From Anaerolineae bacterium (GTDB taxonomy: Bacteria; Chloroflexota; Anaerolineae; Aggregatilineales; Phototrophicaceae): a stretch of 64,000 nt of DNA. This document shows positions 1 to 8,983 of the stretch, one piece after another. Position numbers and translations under genes: made by a program. Positions within the stretch are counted from its first letter, which is position 1. Each line of letters opens with the position of its first letter. The notes below the pieces were generated by a model, which saw nothing but the letters and a program-made list of their open reading frames with translations, was not told the DNA's origin and did no database searches. Where the stretch lies: positions 1 to 64,000 of the forward strand of contig JAIOHM010000105.1 in assembly GCA_019912965.1 (NCBI GenBank), written 5' to 3'.

Positions 1-440
1 TTGGTGATTAATGATGTGTCTATAGTTGTCCGACAAACCCATTCCGACAACGACACCGACGACATCACCCCTCAAACCTTGTCATTTGCGACAAAACCAG
101 TGCTCCGCAATCGCAATCGCCGCAAATCTCGCAAACGCTGCTCCCCTTTCCAAACTGGTTCACTGGACGACACTTTTAATGCAAAGCCATTTTTCGAGCC
201 GGAATCAGCAGGGTATGGACTCCCCTCCTCGCGTGCGGGGATGGGCTGGGGGTGAGGTGCATTTTTCTGGAAACTGACAACTGTGAACCGATAACTAACT
301 ACTCAAAGATTCACAAAATGCACAAAAAACCTGTGACGAATTTGCAGAATTTGCAGAATCTTTCGCACGTTGCGAATCAACTAATAGCCTGATGGCGGCG
401 AAACTCATTTCCGCCATCGCCGCCGCCGCCGCCAATAAAA
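1..440. repeat. Intergenic repeat island I (no gene seen)
   Basis: No convincing coding sequence lies in the first 541 bases on either strand; the open frames here are composed of repeat DNA. The stretch holds GAC-rich DNA near 31-80, many short words such as CGCAAAT and GCAGAATTTG, and a dyad at about 393-411 (GATGGCGG and CCGCCATC) followed by GCC trinucleotide runs. The same kinds of words recur in the islands at 19230-19620 and 44440-44735. A heptamer-like stretch at 269-299 (AACTGACAACTGTGAACC) resembles the one inside the gene at 57683. Confidence 0.6.
219..260. repeat. REP-like palindromic element, copy 1
   Basis: Diverged copy of a dispersed element whose consensus reads CCCCTCTCC, a short loop, GGAGAGGGG, then CTGGGGGTGAGG. 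Here the right-hand part GGGCTGGGGGTGAGG is clear and the left arm is eroded. Other copies are at 441-476, 20615-20670, 29326-29359 and 56825-56870. Confidence 0.6.
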
Positions 441-476
441 ACCCCTCTCCAATTTGGAGAGGGGCTGGGGTGAGGT
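441..476. repeat. REP-like palindromic element, copy 2
   Basis: Clean copy: CCCCTCTCCAA and TTGGAGAGGGG form a nearly perfect dyad, followed by CTGGGGTGAGG. It lies downstream of the Rieske gene, so its RNA form could act as a 3' hairpin, but no T-run follows it on the minus strand. Confidence 0.75.
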
Positions 477-485
477 TCTAACAAT

Positions 486-517
486 CCCTCTGTGTCCTCT
501 GTGTTCTCTGTGGTTAA
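486..517. repeat. CTCTGTGT tandem repeat at a gene 3' end
   Basis: Short tandem unit, read on the plus strand as CTCTGTGTCCTCTGTG and ending in CTCTGTGGTTAA. It sits just beyond the stop codon of the Rieske gene. Related copies are at 2311-2347 and 29973-30006, also at 3' ends of minus-strand genes. Confidence 0.6.
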
Positions 518-541
518 ATCTCTTCTCTTCTCTTTTCTTCT

Positions 542-2284
542 TTATTCCTCTTCTTCAAACAGATGCTCACCGCGTGCCAACCGCTGCGCGATTTGATACG
601 TCTGTCCCTGTGCCCGTGAGGTGGGCGAATGCGCTGCCAGATACCGCGCCGCTGCCACCAACACATGCGTCCCTTCCGGCGTCCCGCGCAAAAGCTGATA
701 CTGCTGATACGCCGCCTCGACACACTGAATCGTATGGAAATCCCGGTCTTCCCGCAGCAGTAACCGCCCCAAAGTCGCCAGCAAAGCATCCGGATCGCCC
801 CCGCTGTACAGATATTTTCCAGCCAATCCGCCCGCTTCATTCACCTGCTGCTGACGGTTCAGCAAATCGCTCAAATCATCCAGTGCCGTTGTCGGTGTGC
901 TCCCGTTCGGCTGTGGCAGTTTCGCCGCCGGGATGTTCAGGAAGCGATCCAGATACACGCTCATCGCCGCATCAAACACACCGCGCAGCAAACCTTCTGA
1001 ATTCACCCGTCGTAACCCTTGATGCACTGCGTTAGCGAACGTGAAGGTATGCAGTGCCGTATCCCAATCGCCAAATTCGTTGCTGGTGTGGAAGCGCGCC
1101 ACCCGTAACGCCGCCGCGTAAGCCACTGCCCCGGCAATCTGCTCCGGCGTCGCTCCATCCCGCAGCGCATCCAGCAAAGCGTCAACTGTCGCCTGTGGAT
1201 TATCGCCCAACACCGTATTCACCAATCCATCCCGATCATTCCATACCGGACGGCGGTTGCGGGCATATTCCAAAACTTGCGGCAGGTTTTCAAATGTCGC
1301 TTCAAGGATTTCCACCAGATCAATCGGATTGCGCCATGCGTTGGATTCTTCCTGTCGGTCAGCATTCGCATATGCCATCACCAAACTGGTCAGCACTTGC
1401 TCGGCATAATCCCACCCGGCGATGTCCAACGCTTCCAACGCCTTATTGGTGAAGTCCAGCACATGCCCGATCTGGATATAACGATGATCGGTTGCCGCGC
1501 TGAACAACATATCCGCCATCTGCTGATGATTTGCTCCCGCTCGAATCGCCGAAATGATGCACCGTTCCGCCCCTTCCGCATCGCGCACCTCGATGAACTG
1601 CCGGAACCACTGCTTCAGCGTCGCCAAATCTGTAACCTGATTGGGCAGCGGTGTTACTACAAAGCGCGGTGGGGAATCGGCTGTATTGTTAGCAACCGAA
1701 GACAGTCCATGATACAACGCGCGCGGTCGTTCTTCCGGCTCTAAAGCAGGCAGCAGGTTCATCATACAGGCCAGAATCGTCAAGCCCTGCCCCCATCCGG
1801 CCTGCCGATACGTCGTCCCAAAATCCAACCCGATGCGGAACGGTTCTGCCGGGTCTTCCCCATATTGAAGCAACCCAATCACCGACTTGGCAATCACCAA
1901 TGATAGGTTGCGTTCCAATCCATCCTGTAAACGACGATGCAAATAGTCCCGAACATCGTGTTGAGCCGCTAGATCAACCCAGATTGCGCCCTCGCGGATA
2001 TCTACTGGGAATGCCTTTACATCATCTGCCCACAAATCAAATGTGCCCCCGCTGGCAAGATCAAACCGGGCGTGATGCCAATGACAGGTCAGAATACCAT
2101 CGCGCACCGTCCCCCGATCCAGCGGAAACCCCATATGCGGGCAGCGGTTATCCACCGCATAAACTTTCCCGCCGTAATCGAACAGCACCAGCGTATGCCC
2201 CTCAACCTGTACCGCCAGCGCCCCCTTGCCCTTCAAATCCTCTAACCGTGCCGCATAAACATAACTATCAATCTTCATAACCAT
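542..2284 (-). CDS. Rieske [2Fe-2S] protein with long helical C-terminal region
   Basis: A Rieske-type iron-sulfur domain occupies residues 1-105. The ligand pattern is intact: C48-P-H50 and C67-H-W-H70. About 470 mainly helical residues follow. They appear to contain two related segments, near 249-288 and 376-424, each starting GA and ending in a stretch with D, H and F-x-NA/NK. A Rieske domain of this soluble ferredoxin kind passes electrons to a partner enzyme. I do not recognise the helical part, so the substrate is unknown. Start: ATG preceded by GGGAGG; a second ATG lies two codons on. The VOC gene lies 59 bases upstream on the same strand, so the two may be co-transcribed. The C-terminus is a short acidic tail (EEEE). 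Confidence 0.85.
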   Translation of the reverse strand: MVMKIDSYVYAARLEDLKGKGALAVQVEGHTLVLFDYGGKVYAVDNRCPHMGFPLDRGTVRDGILTCHWHHARFDLASGGTFDLWADDVKAFPVDIREGAIWVDLAAQHDVRDYLHRRLQDGLERNLSLVIAKSVIGLLQYGEDPAEPFRIGLDFGTTYRQAGWGQGLTILACMMNLLPALEPEERPRALYHGLSSVANNTADSPPRFVVTPLPNQVTDLATLKQWFRQFIEVRDAEGAERCIISAIRAGANHQQMADMLFSAATDHRYIQIGHVLDFTNKALEALDIAGWDYAEQVLTSLVMAYANADRQEESNAWRNPIDLVEILEATFENLPQVLEYARNRRPVWNDRDGLVNTVLGDNPQATVDALLDALRDGATPEQIAGAVAYAAALRVARFHTSNEFGDWDTALHTFTFANAVHQGLRRVNSEGLLRGVFDAAMSVYLDRFLNIPAAKLPQPNGSTPTTALDDLSDLLNRQQQVNEAGGLAGKYLYSGGDPDALLATLGRLLLREDRDFHTIQCVEAAYQQYQLLRGTPEGTHVLVAAARYLAAHSPTSRAQGQTYQIAQRLARGEHLFEEEE

Positions 2285-2310
2285 CTTTCTTTCCCTCCCT
2301 CATTTTTGGC

Positions 2311-2347
2311 TTCTGTCTCTGTGCTCTCAGTGTTCTCTGTGGTTCAT
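2311..2347. repeat. CTCTGTGT-type tandem repeat overlapping a stop codon
   Basis: Second copy of the unit seen at 486-517, read as CTGTCTCTGTGCTCTCAG and ending in TTCTCTGTGGTTCA. Its end supplies the stop codon of the VOC gene at 2344 and it fills most of the space before the Rieske gene. Confidence 0.55.
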
Positions 2348-2775
2348 AATCTTGCTTGCACCAGATCGTAATCGTAAGTCGTCACCTCGAATGGATGCCC
2401 CCATGGATCATTGAAGTAGATCGAATACGACAAACCATGATCGGATACATCGACTGGCTTCACCTGTTGCCCACGCGCATCATAAACCGGATGGGCATCC
2501 AATCGGCTTAGGAATTCGAGGAAACCTTCACCACTCACCCGGAACGCCACCCGCCTATACCCAATCGTCCCGCGCTGTCCCGGCGGTTCACCCTTGAACA
2601 GTGCCAGCATCGTTCCGCCCCCGTTGCTGGAGATCATCAACGGCCCGCCGTTCGCCCAATGCTCATAATCCTTCAGGATTTCCAAACCAAAAATATCCTG
2701 ATACCACCGTGCAGCCTCATACTGGTCAGGCACAAACAACTCAACATGATCAATTTGCTGAACGTGGAAAGCCAT
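2344..2775 (-). CDS. VOC superfamily protein (glyoxalase/dioxygenase type)
   Basis: This 143-residue protein has the vicinal-oxygen-chelate pattern. It opens QIDHVELFVPD-x-YEAARWYQDIFGLE, typical of the first beta-alpha-beta-beta-beta module, and ends with YFNDPWGHPFEVTTYDYD, the usual second metal-site region with its glutamate. H10 in the first module and that glutamate are likely metal ligands. Members include glyoxalase I, ring-cleaving dioxygenases and antibiotic-binding proteins, and the sequence alone does not say which. It lies 59 bases ahead of the Rieske gene on the same strand, so a joint role in an oxidative reaction is possible, but that is inference. Confidence 0.85.
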   Translation of the reverse strand: MAFHVQQIDHVELFVPDQYEAARWYQDIFGLEILKDYEHWANGGPLMISSNGGGTMLALFKGEPPGQRGTIGYRRVAFRVSGEGFLEFLSRLDAHPVYDARGQQVKPVDVSDHGLSYSIYFNDPWGHPFEVTTYDYDLVQARL

Positions 2776-3001
2776 ACCTGTCCCCCTGAATAATCTTCAC
2801 CCACTCATCATGACAGAGCGCCGCACATAAAACATCAGGCGTCCGGTCAATCGAATCAGTCCTTGTGACCAGAAACGCCCTCTGTACAGAAGTCCAGTCC
2901 GTCCAAAGTCGCATCAGAAGTTACGCGTAAAAGCGGATATACAGGATTTGAGGATGTCGTATGCTCCATATCAATTATGGATACACTCTGAGGAACACAT
3001 C

Positions 3002-3187
3002 ATGACTTCGGCACATCGTTTGATCGCCATTATCATTATCTGGGCTGCGTCAGCTTGGGCGCTGTTTTTTGCGTTAGGACAAAGCCTGTTTATGCCGCCC
3101 ACATCGGTTGTTGCAGCCGTCGCGTTTATCGCGGTATCGGCCTTTGGTGCAACCTTCTTTGTGGCTCGCGCGCTGCCACCTAAGTAA
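3002..3187 (+). CDS. Small two-helix membrane protein
   Basis: The predicted product is 61 residues (MTSAHRLIAIIIIWAASAWA at the start) with two hydrophobic helices separated by a short PPTS turn. An in-frame ATG 54 bases further upstream exists, but the ATG at 3002 is preceded by TGAGGAACACATC, a fair ribosome binding site, and begins where the helix begins. The 3' end overlaps the stop of the convergent response-regulator gene by a few bases. I do not recognise the family; function unknown. Confidence 0.55.
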   Translation: MTSAHRLIAIIIIWAASAWALFFALGQSLFMPPTSVVAAVAFIAVSAFGATFFVARALPPK

Positions 3188-3827
3188 GTTTCACCAAACC
3201 GCGCTGCACCGCAATCGTCACTGCTTCGGTACGGTTGCCCGCGCCCAACTTGCTCAGGATTGAGCTGACGTAAAACTTCACCGTGCGTTCGGTGATGTGT
3301 AACTCAGCCGCGATTTCCTTGTTTTGCAAGCCCTGTGCCAACAGTTTGAGGACATGTTGTTCGCGGGGTGTGAGTGCGTCCGGGTCATTATGGCTGTTTT
3401 CGCCTGTCACCTGTCGCAGCAACTTGGATGCCACAACAGGCTGAAGCAGTGACCCGCCCGCGTAAACCACCCGCACCGCGTTAAAGATTTCTTCGCGCGG
3501 CGCACCTTTCAGCAAATAGCCCTGCGCTCCAGCCTGCACCGCACCAACAATGCGTTCATCAGTATCAAAAGCCGTGAATACAATCGTGCGAACGGGCGCA
3601 TGTTTTTCGCGGAGTTGTTGCAGGGTTTCTACCCCATCCATCTCCGGCATTTCTAGATCGAGCAGCAGCAAATCCGGCTGATGAGCTTCGATTTGTTGCA
3701 GGGCTTCTTTACCATTGCTGGCTTTGCCCACAACATCAAAATCCGGCTGTGTGCTGAGGATAGCAATCAATCCATCGCGGACAATCGGGTGGTCATCCGC
3801 CACAATAATGCGGATTGGGGTATTCAT
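3180..3827 (-). CDS. NarL/LuxR-family response regulator
   Basis: A 215-residue two-domain regulator. The receiver domain (about 1-120) has the acidic pair in IIVADDHP and the phosphoacceptor D57 in LLLLDLEMPEMDG. The C-terminal LuxR-type helix-turn-helix (about 150-212) starts LTPREQHVLKLLAQGLQNKE and includes ITERTVKFYVSSIL. Start chosen at the ATG that overlaps the kinase stop codon as ATGA; the longer frame upstream lies inside the kinase gene. The overlap implies translational coupling to the kinase at 3824, its expected partner. No target genes can be read from the window. Confidence 0.93.
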   Translation of the reverse strand: MNTPIRIIVADDHPIVRDGLIAILSTQPDFDVVGKASNGKEALQQIEAHQPDLLLLDLEMPEMDGVETLQQLREKHAPVRTIVFTAFDTDERIVGAVQAGAQGYLLKGAPREEIFNAVRVVYAGGSLLQPVVASKLLRQVTGENSHNDPDALTPREQHVLKLLAQGLQNKEIAAELHITERTVKFYVSSILSKLGAGNRTEAVTIAVQRGLVKLT

Positions 3828-4993
3828 ATAGTCGTCTCCAATGGAATAAAAATTTCCAACTGGGTGCCTTCGCCCGGTGCGCTGCACACTTCCAAACTGC
3901 CGGAAAGCAGATTGGCGCGCTCGTTCATGCCAATAAGTCCAAAGTGTTCACCTTGCACCAACGAAGGATCAAAGCCGCGTCCATCATCCTCAATCCGCAG
4001 CCGAATTTGGTCAGGCATCACTGTAAGCTGGACGAGTACATCATGAGCGTAAGCGTGGCGACCAATGTTGGTGAGTGCCTCTTGCAACATACGATACAAA
4101 CCTGTCTGAATTCGTAGGGGCAGCGGACGCGGACTGCCGACCATCTCAAAGTGCGCCTGAATCTTACGCCGTGCCGCCCATTCTTCCACCAATACTTTGA
4201 GCGCCTCATCCAGTGGGCGGCCTTCCAGCGGTGCGGCGCGTAAATCCATCACCGAACGGCGGGCCTCGTCTAGATTCGCACGGGTTAATCCCAGCGTTTG
4301 AGCGATGAGCTGCCGTACACGATCAGGCGGTGAACCGTTTTCCAATAAAGCGTCAGCCGTTTCTAGCTGCAAGATGATAGCGGTCAAACCCTGCGCTAGA
4401 GTATCGTGAATCTCCCGTGCTAAACGGTTGCGTTCCTCAATTGCACCCAACTCGGCGCTGCGATTAAACAAACGGGCGCGCTCAATAGCTATGCCCAGCA
4501 AGTCCCCAACCAGATACAACAGTTGTAGATCATCGGCGCTCAAATCGTCCCAATCGCTGCTGGCAACGTTCAGAACCCCCAACGGTTTCCCATGAGCATC
4601 GATTGGAATGCTGGCATGCTGGCGCAGACCCGCTGTTCCCACAACTAGATTTTCTAGTCGGCTGCATGTGATATTGCAGGGGTCATTCAATTCATCATGC
4701 TCAAAATCCCATAAACAATCACAGTTACCCCCCATCCGGCGCGGATGGTCAGCTAAAGCAGGTGGTAAATCCTGCGCCGCCGCGACATAGGCTTTACCCG
4801 CATCGTTGTACAGGAATATCCAGCTCGTTTTTAGGTTGAACAACTCGGCCACATGTTTAAGCGCAGTGTTCAGTGCGCGCGTCAAATCCACTTCCTGATT
4901 CACCGCTTGGGCGATGGTATTCAGGATGGAAAGTTCACGGTTGCGCCGCCCCAGCTTTTCCGCGTCCGTTTCGGTTTTCACGCGCGTGGACAT
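3824..4993 (-). CDS. GAF-domain sensor histidine kinase, NarL/DegS type
   Basis: A soluble kinase of 389 residues without membrane helices. A GAF domain spans about 20-180. The dimerisation/phosphoacceptor domain carries EIHDTLAQGLTAI with H196, typical of HisKA_3. The ATPase domain has an N-box (QEALTNIGRHA) and a G-box (DDGRGFD). The GAF domain contains four cysteines in a C-x-C ... C-x(3)-C arrangement (C91, C93, C106, C110), which could bind a metal or sense redox state. Start at the ATG preceded by GAAGGTCGAGAC; a longer frame exists but lacks a better site. Its stop overlaps the response-regulator start. The hydrolase gene at 5109 is divergently transcribed from it. Confidence 0.9.
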   Translation of the reverse strand: MSTRVKTETDAEKLGRRNRELSILNTIAQAVNQEVDLTRALNTALKHVAELFNLKTSWIFLYNDAGKAYVAAAQDLPPALADHPRRMGGNCDCLWDFEHDELNDPCNITCSRLENLVVGTAGLRQHASIPIDAHGKPLGVLNVASSDWDDLSADDLQLLYLVGDLLGIAIERARLFNRSAELGAIEERNRLAREIHDTLAQGLTAIILQLETADALLENGSPPDRVRQLIAQTLGLTRANLDEARRSVMDLRAAPLEGRPLDEALKVLVEEWAARRKIQAHFEMVGSPRPLPLRIQTGLYRMLQEALTNIGRHAYAHDVLVQLTVMPDQIRLRIEDDGRGFDPSLVQGEHFGLIGMNERANLLSGSLEVCSAPGEGTQLEIFIPLETTI

Positions 4994-5108
4994 GTCTCGA
5001 CCTTCAATTAAATCATCTGGGTTGATTATAACCCAAGCGTGCTTGCAGAGAGAACTGGTCACTGGTACACTGTACTTTAGCTTGGAACAAATATTCTGGC
5101 GAGGTGCT

Positions 5109-5924
5109 ATGACAACTACACAGACAGGATTTGTCGAAATTAATGGGGCGAATTTTTATTATGAAGTCGCCGGGGAAGGCCACCCATTTGTGATGCTCCA
5201 CGCCGGAATAGCCGACAGCCGCATGTGGGATAACCAGTTCGCTTTCTTCGCACAGCATTATAAAGTTATTCGTTTTGACCAGCGTGGTTATGGGAAAACC
5301 GAACCCGCAGCCGGGGAATTCCGACGTTATGAAGATTCACATGCCCTGCTGAAACATTTGGGGATCGAACGGGCCTACCTGATGGGCTGCTCGATGGGCG
5401 GTGGAGTCTGCATGAACTTTGCATTGGAACACCCGGAAATGGCTGCTGCCTTGATTATGGTCTGTTCCGGCCCACCCAGTTTTAAGTTTGAAACGCCCCC
5501 ACCCAGACAATGGGACGAAGCGGTTGCGGCATTTGATAACAACCAACTCGAAAAAGTATCTGAGCTTGAAGTGCAAATTTGGGTTGATGGCAAAAGCCGC
5601 ACACCGGAACAGGTTGACCCGGCTGTTCGCCAAAAAGTCTTTGATATGAACCTGATTGCGCTTCAGTACGAAAAGCGTGAATTGGGCAAAGAACTTCCTC
5701 TACAACTACCCACAGCCGAACGGTTAGCTGAACTCAAACTGCCAACACTGGTGATTGTGGGTGATCTGGACACCGATTACATTCAGGCTGCTGCCGATCA
5801 TATGGTTGCCCATATTGCCGGAGCGCGTAAGGTGATAATTTCGCCCGCTGCCCATCTGCCTAATATGGAACACCCAATCGCATTTAACCAACACCTGTCC
5901 GACTTTCTGAAAGGATTAGATTAA
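5109..5924 (+). CDS. Alpha/beta-fold hydrolase
   Basis: A 271-residue cytoplasmic hydrolase with a complete serine hydrolase triad by pattern. The nucleophile elbow is GCSMGG (S95), the acid lies in VIVGDLDTDY and the histidine in SPAAHLPNMEHP. An oxyanion region HAGIADSRMWDNQ and the RFDQRGYGKTE loop are also typical. The family covers esterases, lactonases and C-C bond hydrolases; the substrate cannot be assigned. Start at the ATG preceded by GCGAGGTGCT; upstream in-frame codons run back into the kinase gene. It is divergent from the two-component pair and could be regulated by it (inference). Confidence 0.88.
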   Translation: MTTTQTGFVEINGANFYYEVAGEGHPFVMLHAGIADSRMWDNQFAFFAQHYKVIRFDQRGYGKTEPAAGEFRRYEDSHALLKHLGIERAYLMGCSMGGGVCMNFALEHPEMAAALIMVCSGPPSFKFETPPPRQWDEAVAAFDNNQLEKVSELEVQIWVDGKSRTPEQVDPAVRQKVFDMNLIALQYEKRELGKELPLQLPTAERLAELKLPTLVIVGDLDTDYIQAAADHMVAHIAGARKVIISPAAHLPNMEHPIAFNQHLSDFLKGLD

Positions 5925-5987
5925 TTGGCCGAAGGCTCTCGTGGGCATATAATGGAGAAAATCTGGATTCACAACTGAGAGCCGATC

Positions 5988-7055
5988 ATGCAACCAACCC
6001 CCAACACCCCGGCCAGCAGCGGTGGTAATGTCTATGAAATGCAGTGGGACTGTAAGTTCTGTGGCACGAAAAAGCTGCTTGGCAAAACCCATCGTTTTTG
6101 TCCCAATTGTGGCGGGCAGCAAGACCCATCGTGGCGCTACTTTCCATCTGATTCCGAGAAAGTGGCAGTTAAAGATCATGTTTATGTGGGAGCGGACAAA
6201 ATCTGCTCTGCCTGCCAAAGTGTGAGCGCCGCTTCAGCCGAATTCTGCGGGAATTGTGGTGCGCCGCTGGATAGGGCCAAGCAAGCCGCTCAGGGTGCGG
6301 AACGCGATAAAGCCGAAGGCGAAGCATTTGAAACTGAGGATGTGCAGGAACGCAGGAAACAAAAGGATGCAGGTGTACAGACTGCTCCAGCACCCAAGCC
6401 ACAGGCCGCGACCAATAATCGTGGGTGTCTGGTCATTGGTCTTATTCTCATTGCTTTGGTTGCGGGCGCAGTTTTCCTGTTTACCCGTACCAGCAGTGCT
6501 TCAGCCTATGTAACCAATTTCCGCTGGGAGCGTCAAATTGCGGTTGAGTCCCTTCAGGCTTTACCTGCCAGCGGAAGTTGTGACAGTGTACCTGTTGATG
6601 CTTACGGCAACACCCGAAGATACGAACAGGTTGGGTCGGAGCGTGTACCGGATGGCGAAACCTGTCGCAATGTACAGGTTGATCAGGGTGATGGAACTTT
6701 CCGCGAGGAACGCCGCTGCGAAACAAAATACCGCAGCGAGCCAGTTTATGGCTATGTCTGTTATTACACCATCAATCGCTGGGCTTCTTCGCGTGTCTCG
6801 GAAGCCGAGGGCGACCGAACCAGCGAACTCGCTTGGCCGAACCCTAATCTGCGTACTGGAACCTGTCTGGGTTGCGAACGCGAGTCTGGACGAACAGAAG
6901 CCTATTATCTGGTACTCAAAGGTGATGACCGCGAATTTGAATGTCCTGTGCCCTTCGACCAGTGGCAGAATACCCGTCTGGAACAGGGTTTCACAGTAGA
7001 AATCGGCACAGTCTTACAGAATGTGCGGTGTGAGACGCTAAAACCTGTAAGCTGA
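5988..7055 (+). CDS. Double zinc-ribbon membrane protein
   Basis: A 355-residue protein. The N-terminal 95 residues hold two zinc ribbons: C22-x2-C25 with C38-x2-C41, and C73-x2-C76 with C87-x2-C90. A charged linker follows, then one transmembrane helix (about 146-166). The C-terminal region of about 190 residues should lie outside the membrane and contains further cysteines (CDS, CRN, CETK, CYY, CLGCE). I recognise the zinc ribbons but not the C-terminal region. A role as a scaffold or regulator is possible; no enzymatic motif is visible. It is convergent with the GH13 gene and shares a terminator with it. Confidence 0.8.
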   Translation: MQPTPNTPASSGGNVYEMQWDCKFCGTKKLLGKTHRFCPNCGGQQDPSWRYFPSDSEKVAVKDHVYVGADKICSACQSVSAASAEFCGNCGAPLDRAKQAAQGAERDKAEGEAFETEDVQERRKQKDAGVQTAPAPKPQAATNNRGCLVIGLILIALVAGAVFLFTRTSSASAYVTNFRWERQIAVESLQALPASGSCDSVPVDAYGNTRRYEQVGSERVPDGETCRNVQVDQGDGTFREERRCETKYRSEPVYGYVCYYTINRWASSRVSEAEGDRTSELAWPNPNLRTGTCLGCERESGRTEAYYLVLKGDDREFECPVPFDQWQNTRLEQGFTVEIGTVLQNVRCETLKPVS

Positions 7056-7063
7056 GATGAAAT

Positions 7064-7097
7064 GGGGCAGGCACTAATTCACCTGCCCCTGATTTTA
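7064..7097. terminator. Intrinsic terminator between convergent genes
   Basis: The stem GGGGCAGG and CCTGCCCC encloses a 10-base loop and is followed by TGATTTTATC on the plus strand. The minus strand has only a weak T-tract. It lies between the ends of the zinc-ribbon gene and the GH13 gene. Confidence 0.75.
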
Positions 7098-8963
7098 TCC
7101 CTCTAATATCAGAGCAGTGCCGCATTCCAGATTTTGGAGATGCAGCGCACCCATTTGGGTATCGTAAGCAATCCCACTGAGTTTATCGGTCAGGTGTATA
7201 TCATCGGCAATCCCGGCATGGCGCACAGGAATGACAACCTCAGCCAGTGTTTCCGGCCCGCGATAGCCAACCACCAGTAAACGCTGTTCAGGCGACTGGC
7301 GCAGATAAACCAGCAGTCCACCAGATGCATACACCATCTGGAAACCGCCGCGTCGTAGGGCAGGTGATTCTTTCCGCAAAGCGATAAGCCGCTGATAGTG
7401 AGCGCGTAAATCCGTGTCCCAGCTAGTTGTATCCCAGCGCATACAACGTCGGTTATCTGGGTCAGTGCCACCTTCCATACCGATTTCATCGCCATAATAC
7501 ACACAAGGTACACCGGGGAAGGTCATCAACAGCGTTACGCCTAAACGAAGTAGCGCCTTATCATTATTCAGGATGGTCAGGATGCGCGGCGTATCATGAC
7601 TACCCAACTGGTTAAACTGCTGGCGGGTTATCACCCACGGAATAGCTGCCCTGAATTTTGTCCACTGTTCAGCGAGGGCTTCGGCAGATAACGGGGCACG
7701 ATCAATCCATGGCATCTCTTGAATAAATTGTTCGGGCAGTTCGCGCCCCGGTAGCCACTCCCAAAGAGGTATGGTAAACCCCTGATAATTCATGATGGCA
7801 TCCAATTCATTGCCCTGTAAATGTAGGGTGCCATCATAAAAATTTTCGCCAAATAGATAAACCTGCGGATTATCGGCCTTAACTGCTTTACGCATCCCGC
7901 GCCAAACTTTATGGGCTAACTGCACGCTGCCCTGTCGCGCGGTCATATTGGCAACATCCAAACGCCAGCCGTTAATTCGGTAGGGTTCATGCAGCCAGCG
8001 GCGCATCACCGAATCCGGCGCACGGTACATGGCATCTCGAAGACCTTCACTGCGATAATTCAGCTTCACCAGCGATTTATGACCGAGCCAGGTCTCATAA
8101 TCATTGGGATGATGATGGAAGGTGAAGTAGTCGGCAGTTGGCGCATTTAGGTCACTTTGCGCGGCGGTAAACCAGATGTTGCGTGATCCACAGTGGTTAG
8201 GGGTGACATCCAGAATCAGGCGCATTCCGCGCTTATCCAGTTCACGGCGCAGTTCAGCTAATGCTTCATTTCCACCTAACGAAGGGTCTACTTCGTGGTA
8301 GTCGGCAATATCGTAACGATGATTGCTGTAGGCTTTAAAAATCGGGTTTAGGAATATGGCATTTATGCCTAGATCAGTCAGATACTCCAGCTTGTGGATG
8401 ATTCCCTGTAAGTCCCCACCGTAAAAATCCAGACTTCCGCCTTCGTGCCACGATAATGGAGGTGCACCCCATTCGCGCTGCTGTGTCTGGAAACCACCGC
8501 GTTCCCATGCACCGGGCGGAACATCATTTGATGGATCACCATTGTGGAAACGATCAGGGAAAATCTGATAAAAGACCGCATCTTCCACCCAGTTCGGGGC
8601 GGTGAAATCCGCTATCAGTTTGAAATCGTAAAAATCTGGACTGTCAGCGTGGCTGCTGCCTAATGCATTTAACCAATATCCTCCCTCGCTCGACATAATT
8701 TTGAAGCGGTAAGACGTGACCGGCATGGTGATGCGTACTTCGCCCGCCCACCATGCAGAAACCCCATCCTCACCTTCACGGCGCATGGCTTCCATATGGC
8801 CTTCGCCATCCGGGGCAGTTCGCAAAAATATCGCGTGGATGGATACATGCTGCGGAACGCGCAGTTTAATCGTTACCGTTTCGCCCATCACCGGGGTTGG
8901 ATTGGATACATACATTACCGAGCCATCGTGATGCAGTCCGGCTGTCCAATGAAGGGATGTCAT
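7095..8963 (-). CDS. GH13 alpha-glycosidase (neopullulanase/cyclomaltodextrinase type)
   Basis: A 622-residue enzyme. An N-terminal beta-sandwich (about 1-115) of the kind seen in GH13 dextrin hydrolases precedes the TIM barrel. All four conserved regions are present: LILDVTPNHCG, INGWRLDVANM (nucleophile D336), YLFGENFYDG (acid/base E373) and NQLGSHDTPRI (D457). The C-terminal beta domain follows. It has no signal peptide, so it should act in the cytoplasm on imported maltodextrins or cyclodextrins. Start at the ATG preceded by CAGGAGTGCTGGA. The malQ gene lies immediately upstream on the same strand, but a strong hairpin separates them, so each may have its own promoter. Confidence 0.92.
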   Translation of the reverse strand: MTSLHWTAGLHHDGSVMYVSNPTPVMGETVTIKLRVPQHVSIHAIFLRTAPDGEGHMEAMRREGEDGVSAWWAGEVRITMPVTSYRFKIMSSEGGYWLNALGSSHADSPDFYDFKLIADFTAPNWVEDAVFYQIFPDRFHNGDPSNDVPPGAWERGGFQTQQREWGAPPLSWHEGGSLDFYGGDLQGIIHKLEYLTDLGINAIFLNPIFKAYSNHRYDIADYHEVDPSLGGNEALAELRRELDKRGMRLILDVTPNHCGSRNIWFTAAQSDLNAPTADYFTFHHHPNDYETWLGHKSLVKLNYRSEGLRDAMYRAPDSVMRRWLHEPYRINGWRLDVANMTARQGSVQLAHKVWRGMRKAVKADNPQVYLFGENFYDGTLHLQGNELDAIMNYQGFTIPLWEWLPGRELPEQFIQEMPWIDRAPLSAEALAEQWTKFRAAIPWVITRQQFNQLGSHDTPRILTILNNDKALLRLGVTLLMTFPGVPCVYYGDEIGMEGGTDPDNRRCMRWDTTSWDTDLRAHYQRLIALRKESPALRRGGFQMVYASGGLLVYLRQSPEQRLLVVGYRGPETLAEVVIPVRHAGIADDIHLTDKLSGIAYDTQMGALHLQNLECGTALILEG

Positions 8964-8983
8964 TCCAGCACTCCTGAATACAT

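Noticed and set aside
454-1035. 193-codon plus-strand frame near the window start
   Set aside because: It runs through a repeat and then antisense to the Rieske gene; low-complexity proline-rich translation.
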